Positions 25,174-34,907 are shown, numbered from the stretch's first letter. The stretch: DNA of 64,000 nucleotides from Streptomyces sp. Je 1-79 (GCF_025195125.1 NZ_JAMGSL010000020.1:1-64000); one strand, 5' to 3'. Made by a program: numbers and translations. The notes: generated by a model not told the origin, from the sequence alone.

Positions 25174-26103
25174 ATGCGGCTTCACCGTCCCCGGCACCGG
25201 CTCCTCGCCGTGCTGGCCGCACTCGTGCTCGTACCGCTCTCCGGGTGCGGCGACACCCGGCCCCCGGTCGACAGCGCCCCGCCGCCACGGGCGTCGGCCA
25301 CCGCGCCGGGCGGCGTGGAGGCGGCCCGGGCACGGTTCCAGGCGCTGGAACGGAGCTACGGCGCCCGACTGGGCGTGTACGCCCTCGACACCGGCAGCGG
25401 GCGTGAGGTCGCGTACAACGACGGCGCCCGCTTCCCCTACGCCTCCACCTTCAAGGCCCTGGCCGCCGGCGCCGTGCTGCGCAAGCACCCCGGCGACGGC
25501 ATGAACCGGGTGGTCACGTACTCCCGGGACGACCTGGTCGCCCACTCCCCCGTGACGGAACGGCACACCTCCACCGGGATGACCCTCGCCGAGCTGTGCG
25601 ACGCCGCCGTGCGGTACAGCGACAACACCGCCGCCAACCTGCTGTTCGACCAGATCGGCGGCCCCGGGGGCCTGCAGAAGGCTCTCGCGGAGCTGGGCGA
25701 CGGCGTCACCCGGATGGAGCGGCGCGAGCCCGAGCTCAACGAGTGGACGCCCGGCGCCACACGCGACACCAGTACCCCACGGGCCCTCGCGCAGGACCTG
25801 CGGACGTTCGTCCTCGGCAACGCTCTCCGGCCCGCCGAGCGCGCCAGGCTGACCACCTGGCTGCGCACCAACACCACCGGAGCGGAACTCGTCCGCGCGG
25901 GCGTGCCCGAGGGCTGGACGGTCGGCGACAAGACCGGAGCCGGCAGCACCTACGGCACCCGTAACGACATCGCCGTCCTCTGGCCGCCCGGCCGGGCCCC
26001 GATCGTCCTGGCCGTCCTCTCCAACCGCCTCGGCGCCGACGCCGCGTACGACGACAAGCTCATCGCCGACGCGGCTTCCGCCGTGGCGGAGGCCCTGTCC
26101 TGA
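25174..26103 (+). CDS. Class A beta-lactamase (lipoprotein form)
   Basis: A 309-aa serine beta-lactamase. All class A motifs are present: STFK (nucleophile Ser91, Lys94), SDN (149-151), the omega-loop Glu in EPELN (Glu185) and KTG (253-255). The signal ends in a lipobox LVPLSGCG, so the enzyme is probably membrane-tethered outside the cell, as for several actinomycete beta-lactamases. The start ATG 25174 follows GAAAGCCTCC. It is monocistronic: 263 bases of non-coding sequence precede it, and it converges on the amidohydrolase with only 3 bases between stops. No bla regulator gene is adjacent. Confidence 0.93.
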   Translation: MRLHRPRHRLLAVLAALVLVPLSGCGDTRPPVDSAPPPRASATAPGGVEAARARFQALERSYGARLGVYALDTGSGREVAYNDGARFPYASTFKALAAGAVLRKHPGDGMNRVVTYSRDDLVAHSPVTERHTSTGMTLAELCDAAVRYSDNTAANLLFDQIGGPGGLQKALAELGDGVTRMERREPELNEWTPGATRDTSTPRALAQDLRTFVLGNALRPAERARLTTWLRTNTTGAELVRAGVPEGWTVGDKTGAGSTYGTRNDIAVLWPPGRAPIVLAVLSNRLGADAAYDDKLIADAASAVAEALS

Positions 26104-26106
26104 CGG

Positions 26107-27729
26107 TCAGAGGCTCGCGTCCCGGTGAGTGGTGCGGCCGTCGAGGACGGTGAGGAGGACAGGGAGGTCCACCAGCTCCGTCGCCGGGACGGTGAGGGGG
26201 TTGTCCGCGAGGACCGTCAGGTCGGCGCGGTGCCCGATGGCCAGTCGGCCCGCCTCGTGTTCCTCCCCCGCCGCATGGGCCGGAGCCGTCGTCAGCCCCT
26301 GGAGCGCCTCCAGCGCGGTCAGCGCCTGCTCGGGGCCGTGCGGGGGCTGGGTCAGGTCCCGGGAGGGACGACGGTGGCGGGCACCCGCCATCACACCCAG
26401 CGGCGGGAACGGGGCGATCGGCCAGTCGGAGCCGAGAACGACCGTGGCGCCGGAATCCCGCAGGTCGCGGCAGCGCCACGCGCGCGAGGCGCGCTCCTCG
26501 CCGAGACGGCGGGACCAGTTGTCGGTGTGGTCGGCGCGGGTGAAGTCGCAGCAGTGGGTCGGCTGCATGGACGCCAGGACGCCGAGGTCGGCGAAACGGC
26601 CCAGCGTGTCGTCGGGCACGCTCTCGATGTGCTCGATCCGGTGCCGCACTCCGCTGCCGCCGCCCGCCTGGGCCTTCTCGACGGAGTCGAGGACATGCCG
26701 TACCGCCGCGTCGCCGATGGCGTGGGTGGCGGTCGGAACGCCGGCGCGGTGCAGTTCTCCCACGATCCGGGTGTAGACGTCGGGGTCGGGCCAGAAGGCG
26801 TGGGTCGACTCGCCGTGGCAGTCCGGGCGTTCCAGCCAGGCCGTGCCGTTGTCGATCGTGCCGTCCATGAAGAGCTTCACGCCCGCAACGCGCCACAGCT
26901 TCCCGCCCGCGCCCTGCTGCTCGATCAGGGCCTTGAGCCCCTCCACGTCGATGCCGGGCTGGCACCAGGGTGCGACCCGCAGCCGCAGAGGGAGCTCCCC
27001 GGCCGCCTCCAGCTCCGCGTACAGGGCGAGGCTCTCGCCGTTGGCGTCCATCGCGTGACCGCCGGTCAGGCCCGCGGCGGACATCCGGCGCAGGGCGGCG
27101 GCGAGGCGGTCGCGGCGCTCGCCGTGCGTGGGCCGGGGAGCGGCGCGCTCGACGAGTTCGCAGGCCGCGTCCTCCAGGAGCAGCCCGGTCGGCCTGCCCG
27201 TCTCGTCGCAGACGATCTCGGCGGCCTGGTCGAAGGTCCGCGGTCCGTCGATGCCGGCGAGTTCGAGCGCGCGGGGGCTGGCCAGCATGGAGTGTGCGTC
27301 GAAGAGTTGCAGCAGGGCCGGTACGCCGTCCAGTACAGGAACGAGCGCGGCGGACTCGACGGGCCGGTCACCGAACACGTTCGGGTCCAGGCCCCAGCCG
27401 AACAGCCATGCGCCGGGGGCGAGCGTACGTACCTCGCGGGCGACGGCCTCACGGAGCGAGACGAGGTCGGTGCAGCCCGACAGGTCGAGCCCGTGGGTGA
27501 GTTCGGCGCCGGAGACGGGGTGGAGGTGCCCGTCGGTCAGGCCGGGGGTGACGACGGCGCCCTTGAGGTCGAGCACCGTCGTCGAGGGGTCGGCGAGCGC
27601 GTGTATCTCGCGGTCGTCACCCAGGGCGAAGATCCGGCCGCCGGACACGGCCAGGGCGCTGTCCGGCAGGAGAAGCCCGGTGGCGGGGTCGAGCAGGCGG
27701 GCGGAGAGGAGGACGAGAGAGGGACGCAC
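26107..27729 (-). CDS. Amidohydrolase, YtcJ-like
   Basis: A 540-aa metal-dependent hydrolase of the Amidohydro_3 group. Visible ligands and landmarks are the first HxH in TDGHLHPVSG, the Lys region KLFMDGTIDNGTAW, THAIGDAAV, HRIEHIESVP, and GSDWPIAPFPPLGV with the metal Asp. It is cytosolic with no signal. The start is GTG 27729, preceded by GGAG. It is 31 bases downstream of the tetR gene on the same strand and opposite the NCS1 permease, suggesting a small catabolic unit: import by the permease, hydrolysis by this enzyme, control by TetR. Relatives act on N-substituted formamides or other amides and cyclic amides, so substrate is open. Confidence 0.88.
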   Translation of the reverse strand: MRPSLVLLSARLLDPATGLLLPDSALAVSGGRIFALGDDREIHALADPSTTVLDLKGAVVTPGLTDGHLHPVSGAELTHGLDLSGCTDLVSLREAVAREVRTLAPGAWLFGWGLDPNVFGDRPVESAALVPVLDGVPALLQLFDAHSMLASPRALELAGIDGPRTFDQAAEIVCDETGRPTGLLLEDAACELVERAAPRPTHGERRDRLAAALRRMSAAGLTGGHAMDANGESLALYAELEAAGELPLRLRVAPWCQPGIDVEGLKALIEQQGAGGKLWRVAGVKLFMDGTIDNGTAWLERPDCHGESTHAFWPDPDVYTRIVGELHRAGVPTATHAIGDAAVRHVLDSVEKAQAGGGSGVRHRIEHIESVPDDTLGRFADLGVLASMQPTHCCDFTRADHTDNWSRRLGEERASRAWRCRDLRDSGATVVLGSDWPIAPFPPLGVMAGARHRRPSRDLTQPPHGPEQALTALEALQGLTTAPAHAAGEEHEAGRLAIGHRADLTVLADNPLTVPATELVDLPVLLTVLDGRTTHRDASL

Positions 27730-27760
27730 AACGGCTCCAGGAAGTACGGGTGGGGGAAGG

Positions 27761-28408
27761 TCAGTTCGGGCTGCGGCCGGGGGCAGCGTCGAGCGTGCCG
27801 GTCGGGAGGCCCAGTTCGCGCTCCGCCGTGGTGATCGCCATCCGGGTCACCGCCTCGGGGCGGTCGCTCCGGTCGGTGTTCGCGTGGGCGCCGAGGCCGT
27901 CGAGGACGACCAGGATCTGGATGGCCGTGGTGCGCGGGTCGTCCGTACGGAACTCCCCGCGTTCCACGCCCTCCCGGATGAGGCCCTCCAGCCGGTCGTC
28001 GGACGCGAGCTCCTGCTCGGCGACCCGGTCGCGCAGGAGAGGCCGGTAGCGGCTCAGGTGCCGGGCGTTGGTCCAGAGGCGGCTGATGTCGTCGTACGCC
28101 TCTCCGGCCGAGAGCGCGAAGTAGCGCGCGAGGTACGTCGTGGGGGTCCCGTCCGGCCGGTCGGCGGGCAGGAGGGCGTCGAGCTCGCCCGTGGCGGCCG
28201 TGGCGAAGGCCTCGGCGACCAGTTCCTCCGCCGACGGGAAGTAGTGGCTGATCAGTCCGGGGCGTACGTCGAGTTCCTCGGCGATCCGCCGGAGGGTCAC
28301 ACACTCGAGCCCCTCGGTCAGGGCGACGCGGGCCGCGGTCTCGACGATCTCGGCCCGCCGGGCCTCCGGAGATTTGCGGATTCGTTTGCGCTGGACGCTT
28401 GACGACAT
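27761..28408 (-). CDS. TetR-family transcriptional regulator
   Basis: A 215-aa regulator. The helix-turn-helix reads IVETAARVALTEG, VTLRRIAEELDVRPGLISHY, typical of TetR. The N-terminus is basic (KRIRKSPEARRAE). The C-terminal part (about residues 60-215) should bind a ligand and dimerise. ATG 28408 is chosen because the family starts here; an in-frame upstream ATG would overlap the operator. It is divergent from the NCS1 permease with a 69-base gap holding the likely operator at 28420-28439, and it reads into the amidohydrolase. Most likely it represses both directions until the transported substrate is present. Confidence 0.9.
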   Translation of the reverse strand: MSSSVQRKRIRKSPEARRAEIVETAARVALTEGLECVTLRRIAEELDVRPGLISHYFPSAEELVAEAFATAATGELDALLPADRPDGTPTTYLARYFALSAGEAYDDISRLWTNARHLSRYRPLLRDRVAEQELASDDRLEGLIREGVERGEFRTDDPRTTAIQILVVLDGLGAHANTDRSDRPEAVTRMAITTAERELGLPTGTLDAAPGRSPN

Positions 28409-28419
28409 ACCGGCGATGC

Positions 28420-28439
28420 TATTGAGTGTGCGACCAATA
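28420..28439. promoter_or_regulatory. Candidate TetR operator
   Basis: TATTG and CAATA lie as an inverted pair with a 10-base spacer in the 69-base gap between tetR and the permease gene. This is the most AT-rich stretch of the gap and the only clear symmetry. The size (20 bp) suits a TetR dimer. Assignment is inferred from position. Confidence 0.45.
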
Positions 28440-28477
28440 AGCAAGCAGGTGGGCACGACACGCATCCGGAGGGCCTC

Positions 28478-29932
28478 ATGGCTTCCACCCTTCCCGACCC
28501 CAGCCCCGGCGCTCAGGGCGCGCATCTCACGCCGCCCGACACCGACCGGGCGGGCCGGGTCGAGGTCCACGGCATCGACCACATCCCCGATTCCGAGCGC
28601 CACGGCCGTCCCCGTGAGCTGTTCGCCGTCTGGGCCGCGGCCAACGTCAACTACCTCAGCCTGGTCATCGGCGGCGCCCTGATCCTCATGGGTCTGAGCC
28701 TGGGGCAGGCGCTCGCGGTGATCGTCGTGGGCAATCTGTTCTGGCTGCTCACCGGAGTGCTCGCGATGTCCGGCCCCGCGGCGGGCGCGCCCAGCGAGGT
28801 GATCACCCGGGCGATGTACGGCGTACGCGGCAACCGTGTGAACAACGCGGTCACCGGCTGGATGATCTCCGTCTGCTACTTCGCCCTGAACCTGGCCGCC
28901 GCCGCGTCCGCGGCCTTCGCCCTGGTCGCCAGGACCGGTCTGCCGACGAACACCGCGGTCAAGATCGCCGTCGTCCTGGCCATCGCGGCGGCCACGCTGA
29001 CCATCAGCGTCTACGGGCACGCCCTGATCGTGAAGCTCTACCTGCCGATCACGGTCGCCCTCACCGCCGCCTTCGGCGTGGTGGCCTACGCGGTGCTGCT
29101 GCACGCCGACTTCGGCTACGCGCCCGAGGGTTCGCTGAGCGGTGTGGACCTCTGGGCGACACTCCTCGCGGGCGTCACGGTGATCGCCTCGGGCCCGCTG
29201 TCGTACACCACCAGCGCCGACTTCTCGCGCTATCTGCCGCGTACGGCTTCCTCCGGGGCGATCGTCGGCTGGACCGCGCTCGGCGGCTTCCTGCCCAGCG
29301 TCGGCGTCTGTTCGCTGGGGGCGCTGGCCGCGACCGCCGTCGACATGACCGACCCGCAGACGGCGCTGGAGCAGATCCTGCCCGGTTGGTTCACCCCGGT
29401 GTTCCTGCTCGCGCTCGTCCTCGGCACGATCTCGATCAACGCCCTGACCGCGTACAGCGCCGGCCTGGCCCTCCAGGCGGTGGGCATCCGCATCCGCCGC
29501 TCCTTCAGCGTGATCGTCGACGGCGCCGTCGCCTCGGCCCTGACGCTGTACGCCCTGCTCGTGTCCAATTTCCTCGACACCGTCAGCAACGTGCTCCAGC
29601 TGACCGTCGTACTCCTCGGCCCCGCCATGGCGCTGTACGCCACCGACATCGCGCTGCGCCGCAACCGCTACGACGGCCCCGCGCTGATGGACGAGTCTCC
29701 GGCGAGCCCCTTCTGGTACTCGGGCGGGGTCAACCGGGCCGGCGCGCTCGCGCTCGGAGCGGGTGTCGCGGCGGCGGCGCTGTGCGTCAACACGCTGTAT
29801 ACGGGCCCGATCGCCGGGGCCCTGGGCGGAGTGGACCTCGCCCTGCCGTTCGGCATCGTCGTCACCTCGGCGGGCTACGCCCTCCTGATGCGGAGGTCGA
29901 AGACGGTCCTCGCCGCGCGGGCGGGCGGCTAG
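28478..29932 (+). CDS. NCS1-family permease (purine/cytosine/allantoin type)
   Basis: A 484-aa integral membrane protein with about 12 helices. A hydrophilic N-terminal tail with HGIDHIPDSERHGRP precedes the first helix, as in the CodB/cytosine permease branch. WAAANVNYLSLVIGGAL and the Gly/Asn-rich SGPLSYTTSADFSRYLPR are typical NCS1 segments. These symporters bring in nucleobases, hydantoins, allantoin or thiamine-like compounds with Na+ or H+. The neighbouring amidohydrolase suggests a substrate with a hydrolysable C-N bond. An inverted pair (GGGCGGCTaGGCC at 29923-29935 with its complement at 29978-29990) follows the stop and could serve as a terminator. Confidence 0.9.
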   Translation: MASTLPDPSPGAQGAHLTPPDTDRAGRVEVHGIDHIPDSERHGRPRELFAVWAAANVNYLSLVIGGALILMGLSLGQALAVIVVGNLFWLLTGVLAMSGPAAGAPSEVITRAMYGVRGNRVNNAVTGWMISVCYFALNLAAAASAAFALVARTGLPTNTAVKIAVVLAIAAATLTISVYGHALIVKLYLPITVALTAAFGVVAYAVLLHADFGYAPEGSLSGVDLWATLLAGVTVIASGPLSYTTSADFSRYLPRTASSGAIVGWTALGGFLPSVGVCSLGALAATAVDMTDPQTALEQILPGWFTPVFLLALVLGTISINALTAYSAGLALQAVGIRIRRSFSVIVDGAVASALTLYALLVSNFLDTVSNVLQLTVVLLGPAMALYATDIALRRNRYDGPALMDESPASPFWYSGGVNRAGALALGAGVAAAALCVNTLYTGPIAGALGGVDLALPFGIVVTSAGYALLMRRSKTVLAARAGG

Positions 29933-30093
29933 GCCCCGAGGTCGGGTGGGGGCGCCCTCGGGCGTACCCGTCCGGTAGGCCGAGCCGCCCCTGCGGCACT
30001 CCGGAAGCGGCCCGTCCGGACGACTTCCGGGATCAGGGCGGTCGACTCTCCTACCGGCCGGTAAGGTCCCACGGAACGACAGGGAGGTCGCCG

Positions 30094-30579
30094 ATGGAGC
30101 GCCAGTGGAGTCTTGAGGAGTCCGTCGTGGTGGACGCCGCGCCGGAGGTCGTCTACCGGCTGGTGGCGGACCTGCGCGCCATGGGCCGGTGGAGCCCCGA
30201 GTGCAGGCGCGTCTGGGTGCGGCGCCCTCCCGTGGGGGCCGGCAGCCGGTTCGTCGGCTTGAACCGGCGGGGGCCGTTCGTCTGGTTCACGACGGGTCGG
30301 ATCTCCGCGGCCCGCGTGGGCGAGGAGTTCACCTTCGACGTCGGCGTCTTCGGGCTCCCGATCGCCCGCTGGGGCTACCGCTTCGCCGCCGAGGGCACCG
30401 GCACTCGCGTGACCGAGACCTGGCAGGACCTGCGAACCGGCCGTGCCTCGCGCCTCACCGAGCTCCTCGGCACGGTCTTCGCGGGAACGAACCCGGAGCG
30501 TCGGATCGCCGTGAACCGCCACGGTATGCGCACGACCCTCGACCGGATCGCACGGGCCGCGACGGTCGCCGCGCCATGA
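30094..30579 (+). CDS. SRPBCC (START-like) domain protein
   Basis: A 161-aa protein of the polyketide cyclase/dehydrase fold. The opening WSLEESVVVDAAPEVVYRLVAD followed by MGRWSPE is the classic SRPBCC start, and TRVTETWQDLR is the central strand. It should form a deep hydrophobic pocket for a lipid-like ligand, with no catalytic motif required. Start ATG 30094 has AGGGAGGT. It is isolated, with 160 non-coding bases before and a convergent hairpin after. Function unknown. Confidence 0.87.
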   Translation: MERQWSLEESVVVDAAPEVVYRLVADLRAMGRWSPECRRVWVRRPPVGAGSRFVGLNRRGPFVWFTTGRISAARVGEEFTFDVGVFGLPIARWGYRFAAEGTGTRVTETWQDLRTGRASRLTELLGTVFAGTNPERRIAVNRHGMRTTLDRIARAATVAAP

Positions 30580-30584
30580 GGCGT

Positions 30585-30624
30585 CGTCCGAGGGGACCGC
30601 GCGGCGGCACCGCCCCCTCGGACG
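30585..30624. terminator. Convergent terminator hairpin
   Basis: An 11-bp stem (CGTCCGAGGGG with CCCCTCGGACG) and an 18-nt loop lie between the SRPBCC gene and the converging DM13 gene. Confidence 0.6.
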
Positions 30625-30642
30625 CGGCCCCCTCGGGTGCCG

Positions 30643-31203
30643 TCACGCCGTGAGGCCTGCCGCGCCGAAGGAGACGTCGAAGCGGTCGCACCAGATGGTG
30701 ACGCTCGTGAAGGCGGACGGGTCGGTGCCCGGCGGGAGCGGGTAGTTCTGGTCCCCCTTGTTGCCCTTCAGCTTGCCCAGGCTGATGTACCTGCCGTCGT
30801 CGAAGACGCGCCAGCCGGCCACACCCTCCTTCACCGGGGCGTCCGTCAGCCAGACGCGCAGGTCCGGGCCGTTGCTGGTGTCCAGGTCCTCCAGACGCAG
30901 GGTGAGGCTGCCGTCGGCGAGGCGGATGAGCTTCGCCGTGCCGGTGGTGCTGTGCTCGTGGCTGATCAAGGTGCCCTGCGCGAGCGTCCGCGGCCCGGAG
31001 GCCGGACTCGGGTCCGGGCCCGGGTCCGGGTCCGCAGCGCCGGGCCAGGAGGCGGAGCCGGGCGCCGCCGTCGGCAGGGCTTCGTCGACCGTCTCGTTCT
31101 GCCACAACTTCCAGGGCTGGAACCAGTAGAGCCCCAGCGCCGCCAGCGCCACCGCCGCCACCATCGCGCCCCAGAGCAGCGACCTCCTGCGCCCACGTAC
31201 CAC
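30643..31203 (-). CDS. Membrane-anchored DM13-domain protein
   Basis: A 186-aa protein with one N-terminal membrane helix (LLWGAMVAAVALAALGLYWF), a Pro/Asp/Gly-rich linker (DPDPGPDPSP), and a C-terminal DM13 domain from about residue 75: RTLAQGTLISHEHSTTGTA, then SNGPDLRVWLTD and RYISLGKLKGNKGDQNY. DM13 domains are predicted redox or electron-transfer beta-sandwiches; a single Cys occurs in the phrase VTIWCDRF. GTG 31203 is preferred because GGAAGGA lies 6 bases upstream; an ATG 42 bases earlier has none. It is divergent from the two-component pair at 31362-33312, which suggests but does not prove common regulation. Confidence 0.85.
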   Translation of the reverse strand: MVRGRRRSLLWGAMVAAVALAALGLYWFQPWKLWQNETVDEALPTAAPGSASWPGAADPDPGPDPSPASGPRTLAQGTLISHEHSTTGTAKLIRLADGSLTLRLEDLDTSNGPDLRVWLTDAPVKEGVAGWRVFDDGRYISLGKLKGNKGDQNYPLPPGTDPSAFTSVTIWCDRFDVSFGAAGLTA

Positions 31204-31361
31204 GGTCGTCCTTCCTGAGTGCCGTTCTGCTTCCGTCCAGGGCATTCCACCCCAGTCGGTGCACGTCGCGCCATGTCCGGCCTGATGACGAAAGTCTTAC
31301 GGCTCCGTCCTCCGCGCCCCCGAAGGCCGTCCCGGGCCGTGACCGGTGCGAGGCTGGCGTC

Positions 31362-32195
<834 letters not shown>

Positions 32196-32199
32196 GACC

Positions 32200-33312
32200 G
32201 TGCGCGACATACTCCTCATCGCCCTGTACGCCTTCGTGGGCGCCGCCGCGGCCGGACTTCTGGGCGCGGGCCTGCTGCGGTTGTCACGGAGCCGGTCGGT
32301 CGCGGTGTCGCTCGCCGTCGTCGCCGGCGTCGCCGTGACGGCGATGCTCTCCGGGACGCTCGCGGTGGCGTGGGCGATGTTCCTGTCGCCGCACGACCTC
32401 TCCGTGGTCACCACGGTCGTCGCGATGGCCGCCGCCGTCTCGCTCGGTACGGCGCTCCTGCTGGGCCGCCGCGTCGTCGTCAGCTGTCGGGAGCTGGCCG
32501 TGGCGGCCCGGGAGTTCGGAGAGGGCGGGGTGTTCACCGCGCCCGGCCTGCCCGCTCCGGCCGAACTGGCGGCGCTCAGCCGGGAGTTGGCGGCCACCAG
32601 CGCGCGGCTGGCCGCGTCCCGGGAGCGCGAGCGCGCCCTGGAGGCGTCCCGGCGGGAGCTCGTCGCCTGGATCTCGCACGATCTGCGGACGCCGCTCGCC
32701 GGCCTGCGGGCCATGTCCGAGGCTCTGGAGGACGGTGTGGTCGCGGACCCGGCCCGCTACCACCGGCAGATCCGGACGGAGGTCGACCGGCTCAACGGCA
32801 TGGTGGGGGATCTGTTCGAGCTCTCCCGTATCCACGCAGGCGCGCTGGCCCTGAGCCCGGTCCGCGTCTCGGTCCACGATCTCGTGGGCGACGCCCTGGC
32901 CGGCGCGGTGCCGCTCGCGCGCGAACAGGGAGTGCGGCTCGTGGGCGAGCGGGTCGCGCCGGTTCCGGTGGAGGTCGACGGCCGGGAGATGACGCGGGTC
33001 CTGGCGAACCTCCTGGTGAACGCCATCCGTCACACCCCGGCCGACGGCACGGTCGCCGTCGCCGCGGAGTGCCGCGCCGACTCGGTGGTCCTGTCGGTCA
33101 CGGACGGCTGCGGCGGCATCCCCGTCGACGAGTTGCCGCGCGTCTTCGACACGGGCTGGCGCGGCACGGAGGCCCGGACTCCGCCGGCCGGGGCGGGCCT
33201 CGGTCTCGCCATCGTCCGGGGCATCGTGGAGGCGCACGCGGGCAGCGCCGATGTACGTAACGTGGACGGCGGCTGCCGCTTCGAGGTCACGCTCCCCGCT
33301 GCCCGCTCGTAA
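32200..33312 (+). CDS. Two-component sensor histidine kinase
   Basis: A 370-aa kinase starting at GTG 32200 (GGAGAG upstream). Two or three N-terminal helices (about residues 3-27, 34-60 and 68-90) are joined by very short loops, so there is no large extracellular sensor domain. A HAMP-like coiled region (LARELA/SREL repeats, 120-150) leads to DHp VAWISHDLRTPLAGL (His160). The HATPase has VLANLLVNAIRHTP, DGCGGIP and GAGLGLAIVRGIVEAH. Such kinases often sense membrane or cell-envelope state within the bilayer. Together with the preceding regulator it forms a complete system. Confidence 0.92.
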   Translation: MRDILLIALYAFVGAAAAGLLGAGLLRLSRSRSVAVSLAVVAGVAVTAMLSGTLAVAWAMFLSPHDLSVVTTVVAMAAAVSLGTALLLGRRVVVSCRELAVAAREFGEGGVFTAPGLPAPAELAALSRELAATSARLAASRERERALEASRRELVAWISHDLRTPLAGLRAMSEALEDGVVADPARYHRQIRTEVDRLNGMVGDLFELSRIHAGALALSPVRVSVHDLVGDALAGAVPLAREQGVRLVGERVAPVPVEVDGREMTRVLANLLVNAIRHTPADGTVAVAAECRADSVVLSVTDGCGGIPVDELPRVFDTGWRGTEARTPPAGAGLGLAIVRGIVEAHAGSADVRNVDGGCRFEVTLPAARS

Positions 33313-33395
33313 CGACCTCGCCCCACCCACGGGAGCTCGGACCCGGTCCGGTACCGAGACGCCCGCGACCGACGGCGACCCGGACGTCAGCCCGT

Positions 33396-34130
33396 TCAGT
33401 GCGGTGGTGGTTGCGGGTTCAGGGCGTTGCCGATGGTGCAGCCGCCCTCTCCGGGCATCCGCTGGATCCGGGACGGTACCCATACCCTGGTGTCGCCGGG
33501 GCCCACGCGGGCCACAAGGCAGTCCTGCGCGTCGAAGCCGTTGCCCTTCACCGAAAGGAGGACGCCGACCCGGTCGCCGTCCGCCTTCACCTCGGTACGG
33601 ATCGCCGGATCCAGGTCCAGCGCGGCGAGCAGACGGTGCACCTCGGCCTCGTCCGCCCGGCCGCCCGCCGGCACCCGGGGAAGTCTCGCGCGGAGTTCCT
33701 CGTACGGCAGCCGCGGCGGTTCGGGTGGCGGGGCGAAGGTCAGCGGAGGGCCGTCGGGGCAGCCCACCTCGCGGGGATCCTCACGCCACTCCGACGTGGG
33801 CGACACCCGAACCGCGAAGCAGCGCCGCACGTCGACCTCTTCGACGTCGAACCATCCGTTGTACGCCGAGCCGGACGTGCGGACGACCAGGTCGACGCCG
33901 TCCCCGTCGTGTGTCGAGGTGCCCGTCACCCGCAGGACCTCCACCCCGTCGATGCCGGAAGCGGACCGTCCGACCTCCTCCGCCGTGCGCGGGCGCTGGC
34001 CGTAGAGCCTTTCGCCCGCCTTCCTGGCCACCTCTCGTGCGGCGTCCGTCGCCTCGCCCTCGGAGTTCTGCATCACCCCGCAGCCGACGGTGACCAGTAA
34101 CAGCGGTGCGAGCAGCAGCAGTCGGCGCAT
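33396..34130 (-). CDS. Putative lipoprotein, unknown function
   Basis: A 244-aa exported protein. MRRLLLLAPLLLVTVGCG is a lipoprotein signal with the Cys at residue 17. The mature region has three Cys-containing strands (VDVRRCFAVRV, REVGCPDGP, DAQDCLVARV), a central Pro-rich segment (APPPEPPRLP), and a terminal GGCTIGNALNPQPPPH. I recognise it only as a type of lipoprotein seen in streptomycetes, sometimes mislabelled as a translation factor in annotations. Start ATG 34130 has GGAAGG. It converges on the histidine kinase gene (84 bases apart). The next 180 bases to 34310 contain no gene. Confidence 0.82.
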   Translation of the reverse strand: MRRLLLLAPLLLVTVGCGVMQNSEGEATDAAREVARKAGERLYGQRPRTAEEVGRSASGIDGVEVLRVTGTSTHDGDGVDLVVRTSGSAYNGWFDVEEVDVRRCFAVRVSPTSEWREDPREVGCPDGPPLTFAPPPEPPRLPYEELRARLPRVPAGGRADEAEVHRLLAALDLDPAIRTEVKADGDRVGVLLSVKGNGFDAQDCLVARVGPGDTRVWVPSRIQRMPGEGGCTIGNALNPQPPPH

Positions 34131-34310
34131 GCGTCCACCCTTCCGTCACCCCGCGCGGCGGGCGACCGCTCGCGTACTCGGACCGGCGTAGGTGATCGTA
34201 CTCATGCCGCCCGAGTCGGCTTGCCCGTACGGCAGTTCACCCCTCGATGAGGTCCCCGACCGCGCGGGCAGGCAGCGCCGGCCCCACGTGCCGTCGCGCG
34301 GCCCCGCGCG

Positions 34311-34799
34311 TCAGCCCGCGTCGGGGCCCGCGGTCAGCCAGGCACCGACTCCCGGGAGGGCGTCCGGCCCGCTGTCGCCCTCCACCGACGCGACGAGATC
34401 GGCGATGGTCGTCGCGGCGAGCGAGGCCCTCCACGCGGCGTCCGCGGCGCCCATCGCCCGGGCGATCGGGCACTGCTTCTCGCATTTCTCCGGCGGGGTC
34501 GCCAAGGGTCCCCGTTGGCGGATCTCGGTGCAGACGAACGCCGGAGTGGCCCCGTCGACGGCCTGGACGACATCCAGCAGCGTGATGTCACCGGCCTCCC
34601 TGGTCAGCACGTATCCACCCGTCTTGCCCTGCACGGATCGCACCAGGCCGGCCCGGGACAGCGACTGCAGCTGTTTGGCGAGATAGCTCGGCGAGACGTC
34701 GTGCAGCTCCGCCAGCCGTGCCGCCGGCACCGGCCGGCTGGCCGCCGTGAGGACCACGCAGCAGTGCAGTGCCCACTCGACACCACCGGACAGTTTCAT
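34311..34799 (-). CDS. rsrR: Rrf2-family [2Fe-2S] redox regulator, RsrR-like
   Basis: A 162-aa Rrf2 regulator. The winged helix runs through PAARLAELHDVSPSYLAKQLQ. The cluster ligands known for S. venezuelae RsrR are Glu8, His12, Cys90 and Cys110; here Glu8 (GGVEWAL), His12 (LHCC), Cys90 (FVCTEI) and Cys110 (KQCPIA) fall at exactly those numbers, with an extra Cys106. NsrR and IscR space their cysteines differently, so RsrR is the better match. In that system the cluster is redox-cycled and the main target is the divergent NAD(P)-binding gene, matching the neighbour here. ATG 34799 has GGGGAGG. Two operators lie in the 108-base gap. Confidence 0.85.
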   Translation of the reverse strand: MKLSGGVEWALHCCVVLTAASRPVPAARLAELHDVSPSYLAKQLQSLSRAGLVRSVQGKTGGYVLTREAGDITLLDVVQAVDGATPAFVCTEIRQRGPLATPPEKCEKQCPIARAMGAADAAWRASLAATTIADLVASVEGDSGPDALPGVGAWLTAGPDAG

Positions 34800-34815
34800 G
34801 CGGCCTCCCCGTTTG

Positions 34816-34865
34816 ACTCGGATACAGACTATCCGAGTATCATCTCGGACATCGGCTATCCGAGT
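34816..34865. promoter_or_regulatory. Twin palindromic operators for the Rrf2 regulator
   Basis: Site 1 (34816-34838) is a perfect inverted repeat: ACTCGGATA, spacer CAGAC, TATCCGAGT. Site 2 (34842-34865) is imperfect: CTCGGA at 34844-34849 and TCCGAG at 34859-34864. In both, the CTCGGA-to-TCCGAG span is 21 bp, and the sites are offset by 27 bp. Long palindromes of this kind, about 11-3-11, are described for RsrR. The location between rsrR and the divergent gene supports control of both. Confidence 0.8.
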
Positions 34866-34907
34866 TTGCGCCCCCGGGGGTCACCACCCCACGAAGGAAG
34901 GCTCACC

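Noticed and set aside
30094..30579. Polyketide cyclase of an aromatic polyketide cluster
   Set aside because: Only the fold matches; no ketosynthase or ACP gene is nearby.
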